Shown here: positions 8,836 through 19,129 of the stretch, one piece after another
Numbering within the stretch: the first letter of the stretch is position 1
Layout: each line of letters opens with the position of its first letter
Assembly: GCA_037176905.1 (NCBI GenBank)
Contig: JBBBWG010029433.1
Span: 27,487-53,021, forward strand
Direction: 5' to 3'
DNA: 25,535 nt
Source: Azolla pinnata
Lineage: Eukaryota; Streptophyta; Polypodiopsida; Salviniales; Salviniaceae
Translations under genes and position numbers: made by a program
The notes under the pieces: generated by a model
Seen by the model: the letters and a program-made list of their open reading frames with translations, nothing else
What the model was told of the DNA's origin: nothing
Databases searched by the model: none

Positions 8836-10021
8836 CGAATTCGTTGCTAATTACAATCATAAGTATTCAACCTTTGGATGGCTTGATCCAGCCATGTTAA
8901 TTGTGCTTCTCCCTCCCCACTAATCAGGGAGCTTATCATTTAGCGCCTTTCATAATTAGGGCTTATCAGCGCTGTGCATTGCATAGTGACTTGTTCAAAT
9001 CTTATCCTTCTCTAATCTGAGCATGATTAACTGTTGATAATCTTGACGATCATGCCACAATAATGCAAGAAAGATTTCACATGCTTGATACTATTTATCG
9101 AACGACATCAACCCTGCTGCCGTGTACTAAATCTGCTCTTAATTGTTGCATATTAGTTATACAACTACTAGTTACCTCATCATCGCAAAAAAATGGCATG
9201 GACTCCAACCGAGAAAGACTTTTCTTACACAACCACAACTAATAATGAGAAGCAATACCAATACTATAAGCTTCTCGTCAATTCCTACCATGCTAGAAAG
9301 AGGGAATCAAATTTGAAGACATCTCTTATTATATTTGGCTAATCAAATCTTTTGATTAATGTGTTTGGCTTGGGTTTACATCCATGGTTACCAATGAACT
9401 CGGGATCGCCGCACTAATAAAAAGATGCAGAGAAAGGTAGCATCTTTCAGGTCAGCATTCCAAGCCTACCTCCAAAAATGAAAATATCTCAGAAAAAGAG
9501 TAACCATACAAAGATACATATAATCCAGCAGCCAAAAAGATGGTTTCTGCCATTTTGCATAAATTCACTGCATGTTAAGAGTACATGCACAATATTGCCA
9601 AAAAGATGGAGCTCCCCAGACAATGAACGATTCTATGTCCAAAAACCCAAGCTCCTGATGACATTTCCGATACACTGAATTTTCCATTTTGCCTAGAGTT
9701 GATTCGATACAAAACAATGAGCACCATTGTCCCAAAACAAAGAAGCTGGAGTGACCGGAGATGCACATAACACGTCTGTTTCTGCATCCATGGAGATATA
9801 TGAGCCAACTAACCTCTACAAGGATCATCGGGTTTTCTGAAAGAATTCCATTCTTGTTAACAAGGATCATGCATTGTAGAGCCGTGAGTCATACATACAT
9901 ATGCTGCTGTTGCTGCTTCTTCTTCCTCACATTTGACTGTGGCATATAGTGTCTTGGCGTTAACAGACCATCGCTCAACTTGGTGGGGTATATGATGGAA
10001 GACCATGTTTTTTCCTGATGG
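8836..10021. other. 3' flank of RNC1 and intergenic DNA
   Basis: AT-rich DNA downstream of the RNC1 stop codon (RNC1 is on the minus strand), so the part nearest 10021 is its 3' untranslated region. ORFs near 9478-9870 on both strands match nothing I recognise and have no splice or domain support. Confidence 0.5.
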
Positions 10022-13000
10022 CTAATGATCGCTCTGCAGCCTTTCAAAGTCAAATATCTCAAACATAACTCGCCGGACATCAGCCTTTCCGTAGACAGTG
10101 TAGGCTAGCCCATGCAATGCCAAGGAAACGCCAGTCGTCGCCATGTTCCTCAGCTTTCTCGCTTTCTCGAAAAGACTCTTCCTGTCCTCTGAGTACACTA
10201 TAAACTTCTGAAGGGTTTTCTCCCTCAAGTACCTCCCGCAGACCCTGTTGAAGAGAAGCCTCCGATGCTTCTCCTTTATGAAGAACCCCGGTGCATCCAA
10301 GTGCTTCATCAGCAGCTTCTCTGCCATCACAACATCCTGCAAAAGAAATGGGTGTCAGAAAAAGAACTCTTTCCATCCGCTTTGTTCTCTTTATGTTGTT
10401 ATTCTTGAGATGTCTTTGCATAACAATGCATCGAGCAGAGAGGGAATGGATAAGTCAATGTGTCTGTACCTGTATCTTCGACCCCAGATACTCGAACCTC
10501 TCATTGCAGAACCGTGGATGTTGCGATTTGTACATGGATGGATGAAGGAAGCAAAGCTATTACAAAAATGTCTACCACAGATTAGTAGTCACTTTTCGTT
10601 TATGATTTACCTGAATCAATGCACTTAACTCATAATGCATTACAATTACTACAGTTTGGAAATGCAGTTTTTCTTTATCTGTTTCTTTCCCCGAATACCC
10701 CAAGTTTTTGCCACTTTTCCAGGTACTACCCATGGGTAGACAGAAAAAAGGACTGATGGAATTTATACTCAAAAGAACTTTCAATGATGAAATTTAAGGA
10801 AAAAACATTTAGGCTCCTAATAAAATGACACTTGATGCACTGATTGCACGGTGGGCTTAAAGGGTATTTGATAACATGTTTCTAACAGGATCCAACCATC
10901 TGAGAGCCATGGCAATATAGGAGGCAGCATTTTAATGATTTGAATCATAGTCTCCAAACGGCTATGTTACATGATCTTCACAAAGCTTTTTTACAGATTA
11001 TACCTGAAGTCCAAGCTCTAACTCTGAATTACGAGCCATTGTAATGGCAGGATCTCGATCTAATGCCGGCAAAGGATAACCCATTATCTGTAAAACCTTT
11101 GGAAGGCAGTCTATCTCCCAGAGATTGCCTCTAAACCTCTTCATACCAGGTGGCACACATGCCCTGTAGAGCATCGGTTTCGCAAAAAGCTCATCATCTG
11201 CAGTCTGAAAATTCAAAAGTTTAAAGACATTGAATTCCAACATTGCATTTATGCCAAAAGAGCCCCTAAAATTCTTCATTATTTAGCTGAATATCTCCAA
11301 ATTCTCACAAACTAACAGAGCATCTATGTGTGACATCAGAACATGTTGGGCATTTAGCACAATAGCCCAACATAGTTTTCACTACACCTACCAAAATTGT
11401 ACTATGTAGCAGTAAACAGCTGATTATTTTTGGGAGTTTGCCCAGAGAAGTACATATAACTTTTGTTTGCCTCTAACATCTTAAAACATGAAGAGATTTC
11501 TTGCCTTCATCTTGCTGAGATCGTTCCATTCTATTTGCTTCTCTTCCAATGGCGGAAAAACATAATCCACATCTTCTCGCCCAAGTCTTTGCTTTGGTTG
11601 ACAGTCCTTCACATCGGGATCGAACCCACAAACATCAAAAAGGAATCGATAGACTTCACTCATGCCCATGCATAGATACAAAGCACCTACAATAGCCCAA
11701 AATACTCCCCTGGAGAAACAAATACTATGCACATTAGAGATAATTTTCAGACTTAAAATGTCTCCGTCTACTTTGGGATGCCCCAAGGTGCCAGCTTGCA
11801 TAATTTTGCTAAGAATAGAATAGAAATCAACATAAACCTAACACTTGCCAATGCTAAGCTAAATATCCAGTACAAAACATGGGATTTGTTGAGGTTATCT
11901 TTCTTCCATTAAACTAATATATATGAGGTGCATTAACCTTCAAAATTAAATGAATTATTATTTTGTTATATACTTCACCACATGAGATCGAGGTACAACA
12001 AACAGGCTGGAAGACCCTAGAAAAGCCTACCAAGTTTCACATGAAACAAATGTCCCTCCAGATTCAAGGTAGCCTTACAGACTACTTAGATGACATATCT
12101 TTTTCAAATGTCGGGAAAAGTTCTACAGTAGCCCACACTAACATTTAGAAACAAGCTTTCATCTCATCCATTTTCATTAGTGTTTCATTCTCAAAAGTGT
12201 ATCAGTAGCCAGCCATCAACTGCAAACATAAGTTCATGATAGAAACATCCATAGACTTTCTCATAATCAGTTTCATCTTTTGAACAGCAAATTTAACCTT
12301 TTTATGAACTTGGCATCTCAGGCATATTTTCCTCTCTCAAAAAATGATCTTGGATATGCACAGAATGAGAACCCTCTCTACTTACCCAAAAATAAGCTGT
12401 CCCAAGTGACATAGAGATCGGGAATATTAAACGAATGCAATACGATATTACCAAACTGCCTTTATGCTGTGACGCATCACACGTAAGCTCTAGTTCAAAT
12501 CCTATGAATGACCATCCTTTTCTAGATGGAAGAAAGATTGAGCTTCTGACGGTCTGTGTTGGTACTCATCGGTTTTATCACAGATACAGGCCTCTGATGG
12601 CACAGGAAGACACCACACAGATATTCTGACTATGTTCCACCTTTACCTTCTTATTTATGGGCGTGGGAATGCTTATTAATCAGCACAACATATGATCGTC
12701 AATATACCCATGGTTTCTCATGTCAGTGTTCTCTGAAGAGCAAAATTAAAGTCAACAGCTATACTTTCTCACAGCCTATATGGAATTCGTTAAGGCTACA
12801 ACAAACTTGAGCCAGTTTTCTTGAGAGTTTTAGCATTCATTTGTCTATGAAGCATGTCCACATGTTTCTGACATATTCACGACAAAGCTAAGAAAATATA
12901 GGCATGCTTGTGAGCTGGGTTCACTGGAGCACCGAGTACATCAGCTTCATTTTCAAGCATTACAATCTTGAAGAATGATGACTTTAACTGTGACCTAACT

Positions 13001-14307
13001 CATCACTTAAATGAATTCCATCAATAACATAGCTCTTTTCCTCCTTCCCTCCTAACTCCACAAAACCCCAATTCCGTTATGGAAATCTCACCTTATATTT
13101 TGAAGTCGAGCTTCGGTTCTGACATCTAAATGCTCAGGGTAGATACCACTGTCGAGGCAAGCGATTCTTATCCATCGAGGTAAAGCCTTCTTGTTGATGA
13201 GGCCGAAGATTCTCTCTCTCAAGCATGCAGGAGATTCTCGAGGGTATCTCATGAGGAAGAATTCAGCGAGGGCGAGCTCCAAGACGTACTCTCCTAGGAA
13301 AGCAAGCCGAGAATGCCCTGTTTTGATCGACTTCACACGACCCCTCTCGTTTTCTGGGTGTTGGAAAGCAAGGAAAAGGAGGATGTCCCGATGGAAAAGT
13401 GGACTATCGGGTGAAATCTTAGTGTTTCCAGAAGAACCGGAAAGATCCTTTGCAGGAGCTTGTTTAGAGGGTTCAAAATGACCCTTTTCCTCGCGGTAAT
13501 CTTTGATTTCGAGAGAATCTCCATCGTTATCAGAAAAATCTTCATCTTCTTTCAGAGGGTAGTTTTCCGAGGAATCTTCGAAGCCTTCAAAAGAGTATCT
13601 TTCCATGGATTCCTCAACATCTTCTGAAAGACGGCTGCCATCATGGAGAGGGAAGGAATCTCCGCTGGCTTCACTAGGGTATCTGTCAACGGAATGTTCG
13701 AGCGAATCATCTTCGTCCCCAGCAGAGTATCTAGAAATGGAATCTTTGAGGGGATCTTCAGCTGCATTGGACCCAATCTCTTCTCCGAGAGAGTAGCCTA
13801 AGGCTTCTTTGATCTCGCCAAAATGCCGATCCATCCAATCCTCATCCTCGGCTCGGAGAGATGCGAAAGGAAGGCAGGAGCTGAGCAAAGGTAAGGTCTT
13901 GAGCGAAAGCTGAGGGCTTCTCAAGAACTTGTTAGCGAGGCGAACGTCATCGAGAGGCGGCTTAAGGATTGCGTCTCTGACGCCGAGAAGCTTGTGCCGA
14001 GGAGGAGGAGGCCTCCCATCTTTGCTCATGATCCGGTTACCTTTCCTGGGCCGAGTCTTGACCTTCTGGGGTTTGGGCGGTGCCCTTGTCTGCGGCAACG
14101 GCTTCCTGGAAGAGGATGGTGCCGAGATGGTAGACCTAGCAGGCTCCGCCGCAGCTGTGAAGCGGTATTGCCGCAGAGCATTCTTGGTGCGGCCATGGCG
14201 GGAGGTTGAGGGGAAGCGTAGAAGAAGGGAAGGGAACAGGAAATCTGATGAAGAAAGAGATCTCTGAGGGGCAAAGAACTCACAGCAAAGCTTCTTCTGG
14301 GCGTGGC

Positions 14308-14345
<38 letters not shown>

Positions 14346-14386
14346 ATGGTGCTGTTGATGCATCCACAGAAGGCTATGTCTACCAT
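10022..14386 (-). CDS. RNC1: RNC1, chloroplast group II intron splicing factor (catalytically dead RNase III family), 5 exons
   Basis: Minus-strand exons 14386-13092, 11709-11505, 11204-11004, 10556-10470 and 10336-10022 splice into about 700 residues. Intron phases are 2, 0, 0, 0. The sequence tracks angiosperm RNC1 along its length: RHKLLGVRDAILKPPLDDVR (130-149), the first RNase III-like domain (about 330-410), VFWAIVGALYLCMGM, RACVPPGMKRFRGNLWEID, the second domain (CFLHPS through NERFEYLGSKIQ), and a C-terminus with KHRRLLFN, GRYLREK, ALHGLAYTVYGK and DVRRVMFEIFDFE. RNase III catalytic residues are missing: domain 1 has HSRLAFLGEY (E for the aspartate, A for the first glutamate), and domain 2 has S for the aspartate. 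This agrees with RNC1 acting as an RNA-binding splicing factor in plastids. Residues 1-60 are Ser/Arg-rich like a transit peptide and include an 11-Ser tract. Residues about 204-325 are an acidic insertion absent from the Arabidopsis protein as I recall it. Intron 2 uses a GC donor. Confidence 0.93.
11205..11504 (-). other. GC-AG intron of RNC1 (intron 2)
   Basis: The preceding exon ends AAG and the intron begins GCAAGA, with GC at 11504-11503. The intron ends TTTTCAG before ACTGCAGATGAT. Joining there is phase 0 and gives DLSKMK-TADDELFAKP, which aligns without a gap to the corresponding stretch of angiosperm RNC1. No GT donor nearby gives that alignment. GC-AG introns are a known minority class of U2 introns and usually have a strong flanking match, as here. 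Confidence 0.85.
14310..14342. repeat. (CTG)11 microsatellite coding for an 11-Ser tract in RNC1
   Basis: Eleven perfect CTG units on +, read as AGC serine codons on the minus strand. They encode residues 16-26 of RNC1, inside the presumed transit peptide. Length is likely to vary between alleles. Confidence 0.95.
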
Positions 14387-14420
14387 GGCTACACAGATTA
14401 GAGCAGAAGAGCTGCAGATC

Positions 14421-14440
14421 AGAGAGAGAGAGAGAGAGAG
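14421..14440. repeat. (AG)10 microsatellite in the RNC1 5' region
   Basis: Dinucleotide run 35 bp upstream of the RNC1 start codon; on the coding strand it reads CT. Pyrimidine-rich CT runs are common in plant 5' untranslated leaders and core promoters. Confidence 0.9.
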
Positions 14441-14507
14441 ATGGATAACACATGCCCAAGAGGAAGAAGATGGTTTACATATTCTACAAAAGTGATCCTC
14501 ATGAAAC

Positions 14508-14700
14508 TGATCCGCTTCAGAAATTGGACTCTTGCTTTAGAAACTGATCTGCTTCAGAAATTGGGCTCTGCTTCAGAGACTGATCTGCTTGAGAAACTGG
14601 CCTCTGACACTGCTCGCATTTCTATCTGGGCGCTAGAACCTCGTGTCTCATGGAAGACTTTGCTTCAGAAACTGGAGTCTGCTACAGAAACTGGCCTCTA
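14508..14700. repeat. Degenerate ~30-bp repeat (CTTCAGAAACTGG-CTCTG)
   Basis: Repeated words such as CTGCTTCAGAAATTGG-CTCTG and CTGATCTGCTT occur about six times. They give the ORF that starts at 14441 an internally repetitive appearance (LLQKLGSASETDLLEKLAS). Confidence 0.65.
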
Positions 14701-14808
14701 TCATTGCCCACATTTCTATCACGAAGGCAATACAATCGGTCAATCCTTCTTTTGGAGAGAGGTAGATGTGATGTTGTCGATCTTCTTCTCAAGAGATTAT
14801 ACTCTAAT

Positions 14809-14874
14809 CAGCCGATGCGATATGTCCCATCAGCCGATGCGATATGTCCCATCAGCCGATGCGATATGTCCCAT
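14809..14874. repeat. 22-bp perfect tandem repeat, 3 copies
   Basis: CAGCCGATGCGATATGTCCC plus AT, three identical head-to-tail copies at 14809, 14831 and 14853. Confidence 0.97.
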
Positions 14875-14877
14875 CAG

Positions 14878-14951
14878 CTTTTGTCTATGTACTGCAATGT
14901 ATCTGTCCGATCGGCTTTTGTCTATGTACTGCAATGTATCTGGGATCAGAA
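14878..14951. repeat. 37-bp tandem duplication
   Basis: CTTTTGTCTATGTACTGCAA and TGTATCTG occur at 14878 and again at 14915. The block adjoins the 22-bp repeat, and the first copy overlaps its trailing CAG. Confidence 0.9.
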
Positions 14952-14959
14952 CATTGTAG

Positions 14960-15323
14960 CAGATCGTAGGTATCAGCCACAACTCGGCTCAGCTTAACCG
15001 GTTAAGGAAAACCTCAAGTCAAGTTGTTTAAGCCTGAGCCATTTAAGAAAACTCAAGCTTTGAGACGTTTCAAACCAGTTAAGGCTTGAACCAGCTTAGG
15101 CCAAACTGGTTAAGACTTGAATGGTCTAGGCCAATCATTATATCAAGATTAATATTCTTTTATATTTTTGTACAGAAAAAAAGCACTTAATCGTCTTGAC
15201 CGGCTGGTTGAATCGAGCCGCTAGAACCTGCAGTCGAGCCGAGCCAAGCCAAATCAAAACTAGTTAACAAATCTTAACCTTGAATCAAGTCAAGCCAAGG
15301 CGCCAAGGCGCCAAGTTGGTTAA
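14960..15323. repeat. Degenerate GGTTAAG/CAAGCC-rich region
   Basis: Words such as AACCGGTTAAG, CTGGTTAAGACTTGAA and AAGTCAAGCCAAGG recur irregularly. No gene is visible. Confidence 0.45.
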
Positions 15324-15389
15324 ATGGCTTGGTTTGGGCCGAAGCTGTGTATTATGTCCATCGCTTGTCTACGGACTCCACTACAGGGA

Positions 15390-16020
15390 ATCCAGCTATG
15401 CCTCCCCCTCTCACTCGGCCTAGGACCCGTGGCTGCGAAGGGGATGACGATGTCAATGGCAGCGCACACATCGTCGTTGCTAGCAGCAATCGAGCTAGTC
15501 GTGAAACCCGTGTCGGCCGATTATTCTACACACTCGACGACAGTGGGGGCATCGTGACTGATCACTTAGGTCGAGGCGCGCGTCGATACCTCCTCGAGCT
15601 CATGACAGTACATTTCTGAAATGTGTACGACCCCTCGACATATAGAGATGGGGTGATTGGAGCAGATAATATGTGCATTTCACACCCAGTACCCCATGCC
15701 CAAGCACTTTGCAGTGAGTTCAGTTTGCCTTCTTCATACGATACTCAGCCATATTGCGAACCATCGGAGCGGATACACGAGAGCTGCTTGGGCAGTAGTA
15801 GACCGGGAGGCAGCTGGATTACCGCCACGATTAGATGGTGGGCGGCCTCGGAGCGTTAACGATGCTGAGTGGAGGGCAACTTTAGCATGAGGGGCATTAG
15901 AACGGTCTACTCGACATGTTGCTGCATGTGCGACCCAGATTAGGTTAGGGTCGACAATTAGATGGGGTAGCAGAGGTGTTGTAGCTTTCAGGGCCGAGTT
16001 TGTAAGTATTTCAGTAAACT
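15390..16020 (+). mobile_element. Unclassified decayed dispersed element, copy 1
   Basis: Aligns by eye with 22935-23730 in the same orientation. Shared landmarks in order: CACTCGGCCT, TACCTCCTCGAGCTC, CGACATATAGAGATGGGGT, TTTCACACCCAGTACCCCAT, GGTGGGCGGCC, CATGTGCGACCCAGATT, AGATGGGGTAG and TTTGTAAGTAT. Broken coding potential on + includes RYLLELMTVHF, TYRDGVI, HTQYPMPKHFA and DGGRPRSV in shifting frames. These look like remnants of a transposon protein I cannot name. A DNA transposon of the CACTA type is one possibility, not supported by a diagnostic motif. Confidence 0.6.
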
Positions 16021-16397
16021 ATAAATGAGTACTTAATTAATATAATATTAATTGATTGTAACCCTAATTAAAAGCTATCAATGTTTTTGGGTAGATGGAG
16101 CTCGTTGGTCGTTGGCCATATCCAGACGAGGAGGTGTATCGCCGATTACATCCATGACGAGAGTCCTGGATATATTTCAGAAGTCTCGGAGTGATCAGGG
16201 ACGACCAACTTATTCTAGGGTTGGGCTTACAACCGGAACTACTGGGCAACAATGCCAACTTGAAGGGCGCAGCCGAAGATGTACCGGATGCTCGAGAACT
16301 CGAGCAGAACCCAGAGCAAAGCAACGCATCCGAAACCAAAACTAGAAGAAGTTTCTAGATACAGAACACGATTAAATACAACCTTACCAACATTTGA

Positions 16398-16628
16398 TAT
16401 GATCTCAACTTGATACCTGTTAAGTTGAATCTGCCTATGGTTGTTAAGCCTGTGCCTTGGCATGTAGAGACGGAAAAAGAGACCAAGAATGGTAAGACCT
16501 TAGTTACAGCGTTAAGCGGTGGTTACTTAACTGATTCCGTTGATGTGTATTATCGTTACCGTTTATTAAGCAGTAAGAACCCTTTTACCGCCGTAAATAG
16601 ACGAAACACTTCCCGCATGCACCCCGGC
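16398..16628 (+). pseudogene. Fragment resembling a phage-type (mitochondrial plasmid) RNA polymerase
   Basis: An open stretch of 77 codons reads LNLPMVVKPVPW, then LSGGYLTDSVDVYYRYRLLS. LPMV-KP-PW followed after a spacer by GGYL resembles the N-proximal conserved region of single-subunit, T7-like DNA-directed RNA polymerases. The expanded spacer and GGYLTD wording are more like the linear mitochondrial plasmid enzymes than the nuclear RPOT genes. Downstream, after stops, another open run in a different frame (about 16678-16812) reads GIHAILLRIPANIEATYTDP and may be a further piece. No start, catalytic palm or C-terminus is present, so it is a relic. The identity rests on remembered motifs only. 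Confidence 0.4.
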
Positions 16629-16944
16629 TAACAAATAAGTACTAGTTTAAAGTAATGAACTAGTGAAAAGCACTACAGGCATTCATGCCATCTTATTGAG
16701 AATACCAGCTAACATTGAGGCGACCTACACCGACCCCGGTTTTGGTCATCATACACTAGGGTTAGATATTTATGTTGATAATAACCCAAGTGAATATGAC
16801 ACTTCTTCTTAGTTTTTTTTTTGTTCAGTTTGTATAGTCCTGACTTGTATTGTAATTTTCAAGTTGTAGTTTTTACCTTGTATTATTTCTCATTATAATA
16901 TATTTGGTGAAATTTAATTTCAGATCCGTAATTTAGGTTTTTTA

Positions 16945-16972
16945 AAATATAATTCTAATTAGAATTATATTT
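16945..16972. repeat. 28-bp perfect palindrome
   Basis: Left arm AAATATAATTCTAA is directly followed by its exact reverse complement TTAGAATTATATTT. It lies in AT-rich DNA between the polymerase-like relic and the 46-bp minisatellite. Confidence 0.95.
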
Positions 16973-17079
16973 ATTAATATATCGCTAACTATCGATCAAG
17001 ACAGCAATCGACCACAAAATATTACGCGAAAAGAATCGTATAATTTCCATTAAAATCGCGACAAAACTCCAACTAAATC

Positions 17080-17630
17080 GATGCAAATTTGTAGCAAAAG
17101 ATGTAGTAAATGTCCAGCAATACTCGCGGAAAATTTGCAGCTACAGATGCAGCAAATGTCCAGCAATACTCGTGGCAAATTTGTAGCAACAGATGCAATA
17201 AATGTCTAGCAATAGTTGCGGCAAAATTGCAGCAAAAGACATGGCAAAATTGCAGCTGCCAACAAATGCAACAAAACGTCCAACAAAAGTCACGGAAAAT
17301 TTGCAGCAAAAGACACGGCAAAACTGCAGGAACAAATGCAGCAAATGTTCAGGAATAGTCACGGCAAGGTTGCAGCAAAACACACGGCAAAATTGCAGCA
17401 ACAAATGTATCAAATGTCCAACAATAGTCGCAGCAAAGCAGGAGCAAAACACGCGGCAAACTTGTAGCAACAAATGCAGCAAATGTCAAGAAATATTTGC
17501 AGCAAAAGCCAACAAAACACGCGGCAAAATTGCAGCAAATGTCCAACAAATGTCCAGCAAAACTCGCGGAAAAGTAGCAACAAAGCTCGCAGTAAAACTC
17601 GCGGCAAACTCGCGATAAAATAAGCAACAC
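17080..17630. repeat. 46-bp minisatellite, degenerate
   Basis: Units begin TGTCCAGCAATACTCGCGGC and continue AAATTTGCAGCAACAGATGC AGCAAA. Starts at 17111, 17157 and 17203 give a 46-bp period; later copies carry internal duplications. The unit has few stops, so ORFs of 80-195 codons appear on both strands (Asn/Lys/Gln-rich on +, Cys/Leu/Phe-rich on -). These are best read as repeat artefacts. Confidence 0.85.
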
Positions 17631-17635
17631 GTGGA

Positions 17636-17800
17636 GTGGCAAAGCTCGCGGTAATGCACACGGTAAGGATCGTGGTAATATGCGTGGTAAAACAGGCGAC
17701 AAATGTGGCAGTAATATTTGAGGCAATGCTCGCGGCAAAGGTCGTGGCAAGGTTCACGACAATGGTTACCGCAAAGGCCGCGGCAAGAGTCGCAACAAAA
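17636..17800. repeat. 12-bp minisatellite (consensus GGTCGCGGCAAA)
   Basis: Consecutive 12-bp words such as GCTCGCGGCAAA, GGTCGTGGCAAG and GGCCGCGGCAAG run into one another. On + they read as ARGK-GRGK-type tetrapeptides. The core TCGCGGCAAA is shared with the neighbouring 46-bp units, suggesting one array evolved from the other. Confidence 0.75.
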
Positions 17801-17869
17801 TTTCGCAGAAAACCAAAATGTCATTTGCCGCGAATTTTGCCCCGACTTTTTCTGAACTGCTGAAGATGA

Positions 17870-18612
17870 TTTTTCGCGGCAAAACTCGTGGCAACCAACC
17901 CAATACCTTGTAGTGTCAACTGGTTTTCCTACTATTTCTTCGATAGACTCTTCATTTTCTTCAGATAATTTTTTTCTTGTACCTTCTTGTTCAATTGAAT
18001 TGCAGAGTTGGGTAGGTTCCGCCAAAACTTGATTTCTCTTCAAATGAGACGAGTTTTGATGATCTTCCTCCAAGTTCGTTCATTCATTGTTGTTGTTGAT
18101 GTTGTTGTGTTTCTTCATATTGTTTTGGAATTGTTTCTTCACGTAGTTTCTTCACATCCGTTTGTGGCTCAATATTAGAAGTTGCAAGCTTAGCTATTGG
18201 CCCGCGTTGATCTAGTTGTTTTTGCTTTTCTTCAACGGAAACTTCACAATATTGGCACAAAGCATATGTAGTTACATTTTCCACAAGACACTCCCATCTT
18301 GTTGATCTCCGGTTGTCAAGTATTCTCTCCTTGAACACGTTTTGGAGATCCATCCTTTGCTCGATGTTTGATATGAGCTTGATCGTTGGTACCTTTGTTT
18401 TCCCACCATTCTGGCTCTCAAGTATGTGCGATAACTTGACCTCATCCTCCATGCACCACCTTTTCTCGTCCACAAAGATATCCTGAAGTTGGCACAATGC
18501 TTGTACACTTGTATGGTCCATCGGGCACTCCCAACCCGTCGATTCCTGTACCTCATCCGCTTTGGTTCAGATTTCGCTTATGCCGGTCTCCCTCATGGTC
18601 TCTAGTACTTCA
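17870..18612 (-). pseudogene. Unidentified decayed minus-strand ORF with an internal ~80-residue duplication
   Basis: The main open stretch (18521-18084) reads MDHTSVQALCQLQDIFVDEK and ends in a Gln-rich tail. Its open frame also extends upstream to a TGA near 18565. A unit is repeated: STGWECPMDHTSVQALCQ and, about 80 residues later, STRWECLVENVTTYALCQ, both followed by a [DS]-[VI]-[FS]-VDEK/VEEK motif. A further open frame (18073-17880) begins EEDHQNSSHLK and continues KLSEENEESIEEIVG before running into the minisatellite. I do not recognise the family. It may be a host gene fragment or a transposon-borne ORF; frame breaks argue against a working gene. Confidence 0.4.
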
Positions 18613-18719
18613 GGCTAAAAGGAAGTCTTTGTCGTGAACTCTCCCACGCATATTCTCACTGTGGTCTCGTAGCTATTTCTTGTTGCACAAGGACAAAAAC
18701 AGAAAAAGAAAAAAAAAGG

Positions 18720-18905
18720 CAAGATGGGAGTCGACCTTATGACTTGAGCTTTTAAGGTAACAATACCGGAGTCGGCTAAAACAACTAGTTCATCTAACAT
18801 ACCCTGCTACCATTATTCTTTTATTTGTTTCTTACATTTTTCTTGTTCTGCTTCAATGTTCCTTCACTCTATGCATTTCATATGATGTGCCCAAAAGATC
18901 AGGAC
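18720..18905. repeat. Direct repeat copy A (pairs with 20565-20718)
   Basis: Shares GGGAGTCGA, ACCTGAGCTTTT, ACTAGTT, TATTCTTTTATTTGTTTCTT, GTTCCTTCACTCTATG and ATTTCATATGATG-GCCCAAA with the second copy 1.85 kb downstream. The two copies sit on corresponding sides of the two decayed minus-strand ORF regions, suggesting tandem duplication of a larger module. Confidence 0.75.
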
Positions 18906-19129
18906 ACTCGCCCCCTCCAAACCCGCACATCCTCCAGTATGTGCCAATAATGGTGGTGTCAAGATAGTTACAATTCGTCTTTATGGCAGTCTAGGATGAA
19001 ATGTTTCCGTCAGCTCCATTTTGTCCACCATAGCCATTCATACCAACCTATCCACCAAGTTTTTCTTGATATCGTGAATATTGATATTGTTGTAGTCATA
19101 ATATGATGTTGGTATACTTGATCGTTCTC

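Noticed and set aside
9478..9870. Short ORFs on both strands downstream of RNC1
   Set aside because: No domain, overlapping opposite-strand frames, and the position fits the RNC1 3' untranslated region.
10080..10628. Plus- and minus-strand ORFs overlapping RNC1 exons 4 and 5 in other frames
   Set aside because: Shadows of the RNC1 coding exons, which match the family protein in one frame.
13191..14267. ORFs on the opposite strand and in other frames of RNC1 exon 1
   Set aside because: Exon 1 coding is clear; these frames carry no recognisable protein.
17202..17618. 138-codon Asn/Lys/Gln-rich ORF as a real protein
   Set aside because: It comes wholly from the 46-bp repeat, and similar ORFs occur in other frames and on the other strand.
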